In this document: one piece after another, positions 1-4,580 of the stretch
How positions within the stretch are numbered: the first letter of the stretch is position 1
How the letters are laid out: the number at the start of each line of letters is the position of its first letter
Assembly: GCA_002869095.1 (NCBI GenBank)
Contig: PKTO01000161.1
Coordinates: 1 to 5,267 of the forward strand
Direction of reading: 5' to 3'
DNA length: 5,267 nucleotides
Source of the DNA: Clostridiales bacterium
Lineage (GTDB): Bacteria > Bacillota > Clostridia > Peptostreptococcales > BM714
Made by a program: the position numbers and the translations under genes
The notes under the pieces: model-generated
What the model saw: only the letters and a program-made list of their open reading frames with translations
Told to the model about the DNA's origin: nothing
Databases searched by the model: none

Positions 1-126
1 ATCCAGAATCAGCTGCGCTCCCAAGTCGCCCAAATCCTCGTCGCGCTCTTCCATGAAAAATTTCTTGATTTGGCTTATCATTGCTTTTTTCCTGTCGTCT
101 TTCAACACAATTCTGTTGTCATTCAT
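1..126 (-). CDS. DUF2164 family protein, N-terminal 42 residues (runs off window)
   Basis: Reading from the ATG at 126-124, the frame is open to the window edge and gives 42 residues beginning MNDNRIVLKDDRKK. The segment around IKKFFMEERDEDLGDL (residues 20-35) followed by GAQLILD matches my memory of the DUF2164 family: small proteins of roughly 80 residues, function unknown, with an acidic 'EE.DE.LG.L.A...L.DF' core. The start is supported by a strong ribosome binding site, GGGAGG, about 6 nt upstream at 132-138. It lies 47 nt downstream of the methyltransferase stop with no terminator between them, so cotranscription is likely. The C-terminal half is outside the window. Family call is fairly sure; no role can be inferred. 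A 13-nt palindrome (139-151) sits just ahead of the ribosome binding site. Confidence 0.8.
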   Translation of the reverse strand, partial: MNDNRIVLKDDRKKAMISQIKKFFMEERDEDLGDLGAQLILD

Positions 127-173
127 TGCAAAACCTCCCATTGAATCAATGTGCCCCTCCGTAAATCCTTTTT

Positions 174-1130
174 TCATAATCTTTTTATAATAGAAACATA
201 AAACCTTCCATCCGGATCAGAAATTCCTTCAATCGGTTTCCTTTTTATACTGAAATACTTGTTGTTCAGATCCTTTTCAATAAAAGGAAGTCCGGGGGCA
301 TATATGAATAATCCTCCAGGCTTTAAAGCTTTTAGTATTTCATGGTATTTTAGGCTGTAGCTCAACATTTCGCCATCCGAACGCAGATGGTGATGCCAAA
401 AATGATTAGAGAAAGCCATATGGGATATTATTGTACCCCAAAAATTGGGGACAAGCTCTACATCAAACCAATTGGATGCAAAATAATTTCCCTTTTTCCC
501 CTTTACCCTATCTATTCCTTCGGCTCGGATTCCAGCCCTTCTCAAAAAATCAAGCAATTCAGCATTTTTACCACATCCAATGTCCAAAACCGGCTCAATC
601 ATATTCTCGAGGGAAAGACCGAGAAGTGTTGTTTGAAATGCATCTGAATAATTTCTGCAAACAACTTCTTGAAACTTTTTCTCCTTGCGGTACTTTTCAA
701 ATATTTCAACTCCATTTGTTTTTTGCAAATACACTATCATACGCAGAGTATGTTTTTTGAAAACTCCGTGGATATCTCCGACCGCAACCGAAACTTTTCC
801 ACAAAGCATATAAATATCCTTAATTAGTTCGACATATATTTCTTTCAATCCACTCTTTTCCGAATTATTAAAATCCAGAAACTGATTAATACCAATAAAA
901 ATTTCACAAGTTCTATCAGCCATATAATCGGATAAAGATTCACAATTGTCAGCTTCAATAATTTCTTTTAGAAATTCGCCCAATTCATATCTATTGTCCA
1001 AAATAAATTCAAGGGTTTCCTCCGCCGGCGCCAAATTGCTATAGCCCTTTTCCGCTTCATAAAACAAATTTCTTTCCATATTGGCGGCATACTGCTTATC
1101 AATTATTTTTATTATAAATTCCGTATGCAT
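174..1130 (-). CDS. class I SAM-dependent methyltransferase with a long unassigned N-terminal region
   Basis: The 318-residue product carries a Rossmann-type SAM-binding domain in its C-terminal half. Motif I is VLDIGCGKN (181-189). An acidic residue ending strand beta-2 follows in GIDR (205-208). A DLI/FWGTII-type strand lies at about 230-236, and the LKPGGLFIYAPG motif at 269-280 is the usual beta-5 region. Residues 1-170 are predominantly helical and charged, without a motif I recognise; this part could be a substrate-recognition or partner-binding domain. HFWHHHL (243-249) is a striking histidine-rich stretch, possibly active-site related. The substrate cannot be told from sequence. The ATG at 1130-1128 has an AGAGGTG ribosome binding site about 6 nt upstream; stop is TGA. 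The gene looks more AT-rich than its neighbours: bases 781-840 hold 19 G/C of 60, against 32 of 60 at 4141-4200 in pflA. That may hint at a separate origin. It has a candidate promoter at 1171-1200 and probably continues into the DUF2164 gene. Confidence 0.85.
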   Translation of the reverse strand: MHTEFIIKIIDKQYAANMERNLFYEAEKGYSNLAPAEETLEFILDNRYELGEFLKEIIEADNCESLSDYMADRTCEIFIGINQFLDFNNSEKSGLKEIYVELIKDIYMLCGKVSVAVGDIHGVFKKHTLRMIVYLQKTNGVEIFEKYRKEKKFQEVVCRNYSDAFQTTLLGLSLENMIEPVLDIGCGKNAELLDFLRRAGIRAEGIDRVKGKKGNYFASNWFDVELVPNFWGTIISHMAFSNHFWHHHLRSDGEMLSYSLKYHEILKALKPGGLFIYAPGLPFIEKDLNNKYFSIKRKPIEGISDPDGRFYVSIIKRL

Positions 1131-1145
1131 TCCAACACCTCTTTA

Positions 1146-1190
1146 AATAAAATTCCCGCGTGATGTCTTTATTCTACAACATCCGCGGGG
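1146..1190 (-). terminator. Rho-independent terminator of the GNAT gene
   Basis: Downstream of the GNAT stop, the minus strand shows arms CCCGCGGATGT (1189-1179) and ACATCACGCGGG (1166-1155). They form an 11-bp stem with one bulged A around a 12-nt loop. The stem is followed by the T-rich run AATTTTATTT. A/T flanks on both sides can lengthen the stem. It serves the acetyltransferase gene and lies inside the leader region of the methyltransferase gene. Confidence 0.75.
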
Positions 1191-1200
1191 AAAATTTCAA
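1171..1200 (-). promoter_or_regulatory. candidate sigma-A promoter for the methyltransferase gene
   Basis: On the minus strand, TTGAAA (1200-1195) and TAGAAT (1176-1171) are separated by 18 nt; each differs from consensus at one base. Transcription would start near 1164, about 35 nt before the methyltransferase ATG. The -10 lies in the loop of the upstream gene's terminator hairpin, so promoter and terminator overlap. Spacing is one base longer than optimal and the site was found by eye. Confidence 0.45.
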
Positions 1201-1207
1201 TCAAATG

Positions 1208-1630
1208 CTATTTCAATATTTCCACATACTTGTGGGGAAACTTCAGGTCGCTGAATCCAAGCTTCTTGTAAAAAGGCTTGGCGTTGGTTGTCTTCAGTCT
1301 CCATTGAGGTATGTCGACCAAATCGGGGTGCTGCAAAATGCTCTCTATAAGCCAGCTTCCAAAGCCCTTTCCCTGAAATCTACCGTCTATCACGACGTCG
1401 CTTATATATGCAAAGGTCGCATAGTCGGTAATGACACGCGCAAACCCTATCTGCCACCCCTCGCTCAGAATTCCAAAGCACATGGAATTTTGGACAGATT
1501 TTTCTATTGTTGCCTTTGGCCTGTCGCTGGCCCAGTGTGTCGACCATAGAAGGTCGCAAATACTATCTATGTTCATTTCTTTTTTATCGGTTGTCACTTC
1601 ATATTCAGGTTCGATTTTAAGAGCAAGCAT
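1208..1630 (-). CDS. GNAT family N-acetyltransferase
   Basis: This 140-residue protein is a single GNAT domain, which transfers an acetyl group from acetyl-CoA to an amine. The core strand AYISDVVIDGRF (74-85) runs into the acetyl-CoA pyrophosphate-binding loop QGKGFG (86-91), the Q/R-x-x-G-x-G/A motif. Helix 3 follows, GSWLIESIL (91-99). The C-terminal motif NAKPFYKKLGF (116-126) is the typical 'a..fYeklGF' ending. Length is normal for a stand-alone GNAT enzyme. The acceptor substrate cannot be predicted. The ATG at 1630-1628 is preceded by a perfect GGAGGT ribosome binding site with a 6-nt gap. The gene is monocistronic, with its own promoter (1667-1695) and terminator (1146-1190). Confidence 0.92.
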   Translation of the reverse strand: MLALKIEPEYEVTTDKKEMNIDSICDLLWSTHWASDRPKATIEKSVQNSMCFGILSEGWQIGFARVITDYATFAYISDVVIDGRFQGKGFGSWLIESILQHPDLVDIPQWRLKTTNAKPFYKKLGFSDLKFPHKYVEILK

Positions 1631-1666
1631 AAAAATACCTCCGTATTCAAAATTCTATTTCGTATT

Positions 1667-1695
1667 ATTATATATGGTATTGCATATTTATGCAA
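1667..1695 (-). promoter_or_regulatory. promoter of the GNAT gene
   Basis: The minus strand has TTGCAT (1695-1690), a 17-nt spacer and a perfect TATAAT (1672-1667). The -35 matches consensus only at TTG, so activity may rest on the strong -10 or on an activator. Transcription would begin near 1660, about 30 nt before the ATG. The promoter lies just below the terminator of the membrane-protein gene, so the acetyltransferase appears to be an independent unit. Confidence 0.65.
1680..1695. promoter_or_regulatory. palindrome over the GNAT -35 box, possible operator
   Basis: The sequence ttgcatatttatgcaa is a perfect 7-bp inverted repeat (TTGCATA/TATGCAA) around a 2-nt centre. Its outer edge coincides with the -35 hexamer of the GNAT promoter. 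A dimeric regulator bound here would block or modify polymerase access. The cognate protein is unknown, and a short AT-rich palindrome can arise by chance. Confidence 0.45.
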
Positions 1696-1700
1696 GGCTT

Positions 1701-1734
1701 ATTTAAAAAATCCCTCCAAAACTTCGAGGGATTT
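1701..1734 (-). terminator. Rho-independent terminator of the padR/membrane-protein operon
   Basis: Seven nucleotides after the TAA of the membrane-protein gene, the minus strand forms a perfect 9-bp stem, AAATCCCTC (1734-1726) with GAGGGATTT (1716-1708), around a 9-nt loop. A run of six T residues (1710-1705) begins in the stem and continues past it. Confidence 0.85.
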
Positions 1735-1740
1735 AATTGA

Positions 1741-2661
1741 TTATTTTTTATTTGGATGAAAACGTCTTTTTAATCCAATTGAAAAAGCCAAAACAAACAG
1801 GAGTCCCGCAATATGCCATGCTGAAGCGACAACTTTCACCTCTCCTTCCAGAAATGCCGCAACCAATGCATTCTGTTCAAACCAGGTTTCAATCACATCC
1901 ATAAGAATGATGAATCCTGCCAAAAAACCTACAGTGACTATCAAAATGGCAATAATCCCTTTTGGCACTTTTCCATCTTTTTCAACGAAGGCTTTCCTCT
2001 TGTTCCTGTAAACCAATGGAATGGTGACAAATGCCGCCAGGGCAAAAAACGCAATCAGGGAATACGGCATTTCCGCATCAAACACGCCAACCCCTCGCTT
2101 TGCTGAAATCAGAAAAGTTCCCGCAAACATATAGAAAACAAAATACTGTATAGCGGTCAAAATATCGTACAGCCAGAAGTTCTTTATCCCATAGGCTTTG
2201 ATCATTTCATGTGCAAAAACTTCCTGATTGTCTCCAATCACCTGTCGAACCGTCCTTCCATTTTTATGCGCCTCCATGAAAAGAGCAAGGACTTCGCTGT
2301 TCAATTCACTTCGCTCACTCTTTTTCAATCCGCTCAATGAAACAAATTCCTCAAATGACTCGAATGCCGATTTGAGTGACTCATCCATCTCGTCAATCTT
2401 TTTGCCAAGCTGAACTTTCTTCCAGTAGGCGTAAGCAAGCGCCGAAATACCCAACAACACTACTGTAAAAAAAATAATTGTGTCTGGAAGGACAAACAGG
2501 CTTTTACCTTCACCAATATGCTTATTGACACGATACGAACCAAGAACTTCAATGTAGTATAATCCGGCGCCCACAATCAAAGCTCCGGCAATAACTGCAG
2601 ATACAATGAAATTCCGCCTTGAAACATTACTCTTTATCCTCATATTTATCTTCATATTCAT
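1741..2661 (-). CDS. six-helix membrane protein with a DUF1048-like cytoplasmic segment, partner of PadR
   Basis: The product is about 306 residues. Numbering below counts from the GTG at 2664. Hydrophobic segments fall near 19-38, 57-80, 166-187, 200-219, 236-257 and 279-298. Charges fit an N-in/C-in topology: basic N-terminus, the basic loop RNKRKAFVEKDGK (220-232) inside, an acidic loop at 258-278 outside, and a basic tail KRRFHPNKK. Between helices 2 and 3 is a soluble helical segment (about 81-160). Its part ALFMEAHKNGRTVRQVIGDN (127-146) resembles the DUF1048/HAAS-type helical domains often encoded next to PadR regulators. That similarity is from memory and uncertain. No enzymatic motif is visible. 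I prefer the ATG at 2661, with AAGGCG upstream; GTG at 2664 or ATGs at 2655 and 2643 remain possible. The gene overlaps the end of padR by 35 nt, implying translational coupling and joint control. Role unknown, perhaps membrane sensing or stress response. Confidence 0.8.
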   Translation of the reverse strand: MNMKINMRIKSNVSRRNFIVSAVIAGALIVGAGLYYIEVLGSYRVNKHIGEGKSLFVLPDTIIFFTVVLLGISALAYAYWKKVQLGKKIDEMDESLKSAFESFEEFVSLSGLKKSERSELNSEVLALFMEAHKNGRTVRQVIGDNQEVFAHEMIKAYGIKNFWLYDILTAIQYFVFYMFAGTFLISAKRGVGVFDAEMPYSLIAFFALAAFVTIPLVYRNKRKAFVEKDGKVPKGIIAILIVTVGFLAGFIILMDVIETWFEQNALVAAFLEGEVKVVASAWHIAGLLFVLAFSIGLKRRFHPNKK

Positions 2662-2983
2662 CACTCGCCTTCATAACATTGTCCACATTGTTTTTTATGC
2701 TTTTCCAAGTTTCCTTGAAATCCTCCAATCTGTTTTTACCCGTTTCTGTCAATGAATATACTTTCCTTTTTGGTCCAAATGGAGATTTCCTTTTCTCGCA
2801 TTCAATCCAGCCACCCTTCTCCATCCGAGCAAGAATGGGATATACGGTTCCCTCATTCAAATCCGCAAAACCGGATTCGTTCAATTCTTCGCAAATCGCA
2901 TACCCATAGGATTCTTTCCGGGAAATCACTTCCAACACGCATCCTTCAAGCAGACCTTTCAACATCTGTGTTTTTACCGCCAT
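2627..2983 (-). CDS. PadR family transcriptional regulator
   Basis: The 118-residue protein is a canonical short PadR winged helix-turn-helix repressor. QMLKGLLEGCVLEVISRKES (6-25) is helix 1, and YGYAICEEL (26-34) is the usual 'YGYeI...L'. LNEGTVYPILARMEKGGWI (42-60) is the recognition helix, with the hallmark GTVYP. The wing is GPKRKVYSLTETG (70-82), where V75 replaces the more common Y. The C-terminal dimerisation helix covers about 83-105. The tail is an acidic repeat, DEYEDKYEDKE, encoded by a tandem duplication. The ATG at 2983-2981 has an AGGAGGG ribosome binding site about 7 nt upstream. Members of this family typically repress their own operon and release DNA on binding a ligand. The TACTCT/AGAGTA repeats in its leader and the overlap with the membrane-protein gene agree with that. 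The inducer is unknown. Confidence 0.95.
   Translation of the reverse strand: MAVKTQMLKGLLEGCVLEVISRKESYGYAICEELNESGFADLNEGTVYPILARMEKGGWIECEKRKSPFGPKRKVYSLTETGKNRLEDFKETWKSIKNNVDNVMKASDEYEDKYEDKE
2635..2658 (-). repeat. 12-nt tandem duplication in the padR/membrane-gene overlap
   Basis: The plus strand has tatcctcatatt (2635-2646) directly followed by tatcttcatatt (2647-2658), with one mismatch. The repeat is read in two frames: it gives the acidic EYEDK/KYEDK tail of PadR and the NMKI/NMRI start of the membrane protein. It also duplicates in-frame ATG codons, so the true start of the second gene is ambiguous. Confidence 0.8.
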
Positions 2984-3002
2984 AAAAGCACCCTCCTGTA
3001 CC

Positions 3003-3026
3003 TACTCTACTCTGTATTATAGAGTA
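3003..3026. promoter_or_regulatory. operator-like repeats in the padR leader
   Basis: The plus strand holds two overlapping copies of tactct (3003-3008 and 3008-3013) and an inverted copy agagta (3021-3026). The second and third form a 6-bp palindrome around 7 nt. It lies from just after the predicted transcription start to upstream of the ribosome binding site, where a repressor would block elongation or initiation. A further inverted pair, ctact/agtag (3048-3052 and 3064-3068), flanks the -35 region. PadR autoregulation is the simplest reading, inferred from position. Confidence 0.5.
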
Positions 3027-3035
3027 CCTGCTTAT

Positions 3036-3064
3036 AGTATACATGGTCTACTTGGTAATGTCTA
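3036..3064 (-). promoter_or_regulatory. sigma-A promoter of the padR operon
   Basis: On the minus strand, TAGACA (3064-3059) and TATACT (3041-3036) are separated by exactly 17 nt, each with five of six consensus bases. Transcription would begin near 3029, leaving a leader of about 45 nt with the operator-like repeats. A second AT-rich hexamer, TATAAT, lies at 3020-3015 but has no good -35 at the right distance. Confidence 0.7.
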
Positions 3065-3195
3065 GTAGCGTACAAATTTATTCTTGCTCAACTGGAAAAA
3101 AAGTGTATTCTTCTTTCAAATGGGTATCTGTCTAACGGACGCAAATACATATTGCTGTCCGGACCTTCGAAGAGGGTTATTGGGAATGGTTCTAC
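3065..3195. other. non-coding stretch with a small hairpin between the SOUL gene and the padR promoter
   Basis: The whole gene-free gap runs 2984-3253. This part has no ORF I believe. A hairpin occurs at 3136-3161: cggacgcaa pairs with ttgc-t-gtccg as 9 bp with one bulged T and a 7-nt loop. It has no T-tract on either side. The 8-nt palindrome cttcgaag lies at 3164-3171, and the minus strand has a T7 run at 3102-3096 without an adjacent stem. The segment could be the 3' tail of the SOUL transcript, a small structured RNA, or a decayed mobile sequence; I cannot decide between them. Confidence 0.35.
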
Positions 3196-3241
3196 ACACA
3201 AAATGGACAAGCGCCTGCAAAGGCGCTTGTCCATTTTGTGT
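3196..3241. terminator. perfect 21-bp inverted repeat downstream of the SOUL gene, probable bidirectional terminator
   Basis: Bases 3196-3216 pair without mismatch with 3221-3241 around the loop gcaa. The GC-rich core GACAAGCGCC/GGCGCTTGTC is flanked inside the stem by an A-run and a T-run (CAAAATG/CATTTTG), as in terminators that work both ways. It begins 12 nt after the SOUL stop codon. Against the terminator reading, the T-run is only four bases and is itself paired. The length and perfection would also suit a dispersed palindromic repeat. An outer pair of imperfect arms extends it to about 3181-3260. Confidence 0.6.
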
Positions 3242-3253
3242 CCGGCAATACCA

Positions 3254-3775
3254 TTACCCATTTTCCTTTTTCCGCACCTCGTAGAGTATTTCATTTCTCC
3301 TCAAAAAAGGAGGGGTGAATGGCGGGTTGTATCTTGCAACTATTGCGTTTGAGACAATTTCATAGCCTTTTGATTCCAGCCAAAGCCTGAGGTGTCCGCT
3401 CATGTTCAGGAATTTTTCCTGTTTCCATGAACCGGCGAAACGTATTGCCCCGTAAATTCCTTTTGGCACATGCCTTATTTGCACAGCCTTGTCGATTGGT
3501 TCAGGCAATTCCTCAAACTTATGCTCTTTAGGCATTACAAAAGATGTCTTTACTGAATTGTCTTCTATTTCACTCAAGACGGGGGAAGTCATGGATATTT
3601 TTTCAGACGACTCGTTTCCGCCGCTTATATAGCGGAATATATCGTTGAACCCGCTGTCCATAACATTTTTTCCCTCTTTTTTTATTTCAGCAACATTGAA
3701 ACCTTCATATTGCCGGATTTCCATTGATTCTTCTTTTAAAAGAACACCATAATCAATCTGCTCGACAAGCGGCAT
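3254..3775 (-). CDS. SOUL family haem-binding-like protein
   Basis: The 173-residue product is a complete single SOUL/HBP domain. Recognisable family blocks in order are YGVLLKEESMEIRQYEGF (9-26), FNDIFRYISGGN (43-54), EKISMTSPV (58-66), SFVMPKEH (78-85), RFAGSW (112-117) and ARYNPPFTPPFLRRNEI (147-163). The last is highly characteristic. There is no signal peptide or membrane segment, so it is cytoplasmic. Family members bind haem or other tetrapyrroles through a hydrophobic pocket; the bacterial role is poorly defined, and haem binding here is by homology only. I chose the ATG at 3775 rather than that at 3784 because the AAAGGAG ribosome binding site touches the upstream ATG but lies 9 nt from the lower one. 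The gene stands alone: the pfl terminator precedes it and a long hairpin follows it. No convincing promoter was found in the 60 nt upstream; TTGAGT is present but has no good -10. Confidence 0.92.
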   Translation of the reverse strand: MPLVEQIDYGVLLKEESMEIRQYEGFNVAEIKKEGKNVMDSGFNDIFRYISGGNESSEKISMTSPVLSEIEDNSVKTSFVMPKEHKFEELPEPIDKAVQIRHVPKGIYGAIRFAGSWKQEKFLNMSGHLRLWLESKGYEIVSNAIVARYNPPFTPPFLRRNEILYEVRKKENG

Positions 3776-3784
3776 GAAAATCAT

Positions 3785-3791
3785 CTCCTTT
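3785..3791 (-). promoter_or_regulatory. ribosome binding site that decides the SOUL start
   Basis: The minus strand AAAGGAG directly abuts the ATG at 3784-3782, leaving no spacer, but stands 9 nt from the ATG at 3775-3773. The second spacing is the normal one, so the shorter reading, beginning MPLVEQ, is favoured over MIFMPLV. Confidence 0.7.
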
Positions 3792-3834
3792 AATTGATTG
3801 ATACCCTTTTGAACTCAAATTTCCCACCGGCAGC

Positions 3835-3865
3835 AAAAAAACAGCCGTCTATAGACCGGCTGTTT
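3835..3865 (-). terminator. Rho-independent terminator of the pflBA operon
   Basis: The minus strand AAACAGCCG (3865-3857) pairs with CGGCTGTTT (3847-3839) as 9 bp. An inner GTCTATAGAC can extend the stem with one bulge. A run of seven T (3841-3835) follows. The TAG stop codon of pflA (3851-3849) lies in the loop region, so the last codons of the gene form the 5' arm of the hairpin. Confidence 0.9.
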
Positions 3866-4565
3866 CCCGAAGCTTTTTTTCATAAGATTCAACTTTTTCC
3901 GCATTCATGGGAAGAAGGCCTTGCAGGCGATAAGCAATTCCCATCGATTCGTATTTTGAAACGCCCAGATTGTGGTATGGGAGCAGTTCAATCTTTTCGA
4001 CTCTGTCGAATTTCCGAATCATTCTCCCAAGCTTTTCCATGTGTTCGTTTCCGTCGGTCATTCCCGGCACAACGACATGCCTGATCCAAACCTTCTTGCC
4101 GGATTCGTTAACAGCATGGGCAAACTTATGGAATTCGCCTATGTCTCCCCCTGCAAGCTGCCTGTAGCCTGCGCGGTCAACATGTTTTATGTCCAGTATG
4201 ACGAGATCCGTATACTCAAGTATTTCCTCATACCGTCCAATGCCGAAACCCGCTGTGTCGAGAGCTGTATGAATTCCTGCTCTCTTGCATTTCTTGAGGA
4301 AATCGATCAAAAAGTCGGGCTGCATGAGAGGCTCGCCTCCTGAACATGTGACTCCTCCTCCCGAACGGTCGAAGTAGTGCTTGAATCTCAGAGCCTTTTT
4401 CAAAAGCTCCTCAGATTCCATTTCCATTCCGCCGCCAAGCTTCCATGTGTCCGGATTGTGGCAATAAGCGCATCTCAGTCTGCATCCCTGGAAAAATGAC
4501 ACGAATCTTATTCCCGGTCCGTCATTGAGCCCCAATGTTTCTATTGAATGGATTTTCCCCTTCAT
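3849..4565 (-). CDS. pflA: pyruvate formate-lyase activating enzyme (radical SAM)
   Basis: This 238-residue cytoplasmic enzyme uses a [4Fe-4S] cluster and S-adenosylmethionine to place the glycyl radical on PflB. The cluster cysteines C28, C32 and C35 lie in GCRLRCAYCHNPDTW (27-41), the C-x3-C-x2-C motif of the family. Other signatures are the N-terminal IHSIETLGLNDGPGIRFV (5-22), VTCSGGEPL (72-80, SAM binding), DTAGFG (103-108), LDIKH (124-128), IRHVVVPGMTD (161-171) and LLPYHNLG (194-201). Length is close to the E. coli enzyme (246). The ATG at 4565-4563 has an AAGGAG ribosome binding site about 7 nt upstream. It starts 15 nt after the pflB stop, the classic operon order of enzyme then activase. 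Other glycyl-radical activases share the fold, but the short form without an extra ferredoxin-like insert and the adjacent PflB make the call secure. Confidence 0.97.
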   Translation of the reverse strand: MKGKIHSIETLGLNDGPGIRFVSFFQGCRLRCAYCHNPDTWKLGGGMEMESEELLKKALRFKHYFDRSGGGVTCSGGEPLMQPDFLIDFLKKCKRAGIHTALDTAGFGIGRYEEILEYTDLVILDIKHVDRAGYRQLAGGDIGEFHKFAHAVNESGKKVWIRHVVVPGMTDGNEHMEKLGRMIRKFDRVEKIELLPYHNLGVSKYESMGIAYRLQGLLPMNAEKVESYEKKLRETAGL

Positions 4566-4580
4566 GGCAAACTCCTTTCC

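Noticed and set aside
139..151. 13-nt palindrome cattgaatcaatg ahead of the DUF2164 ribosome binding site
   Set aside because: Too short to call an operator or terminator; no T-tract and no matching copies in the window.
387..760. Plus-strand ORFs of 86 and 109 residues
   Set aside because: They lie entirely antisense to the methyltransferase gene, have no recognisable domain and overlap each other in different frames.
2619..2985. Plus-strand ORFs opposite padR
   Set aside because: Shadows of the padR frame; no ribosome binding site and no domain.
3015..3020. Perfect TATAAT upstream of padR as the -10 box
   Set aside because: No acceptable -35 at 16-18 nt, while TAGACA-17-TATACT just upstream is well formed. 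It is more likely part of the operator repeats.
3065..3260. Possible insertion sequence or MITE
   Set aside because: No transposase fragment, and no flanking target duplication that I could find by eye; kept only as a question under the palindrome findings.
3088..3352. Two overlapping opposite-strand ORFs (66-68 residues) that share the peptide HKMDKRL-x-RRLSILC
   Set aside because: The shared peptide is simply both strands of the 3196-3241 palindrome being translated. Neither frame has a convincing ribosome binding site, and one runs into the SOUL gene.
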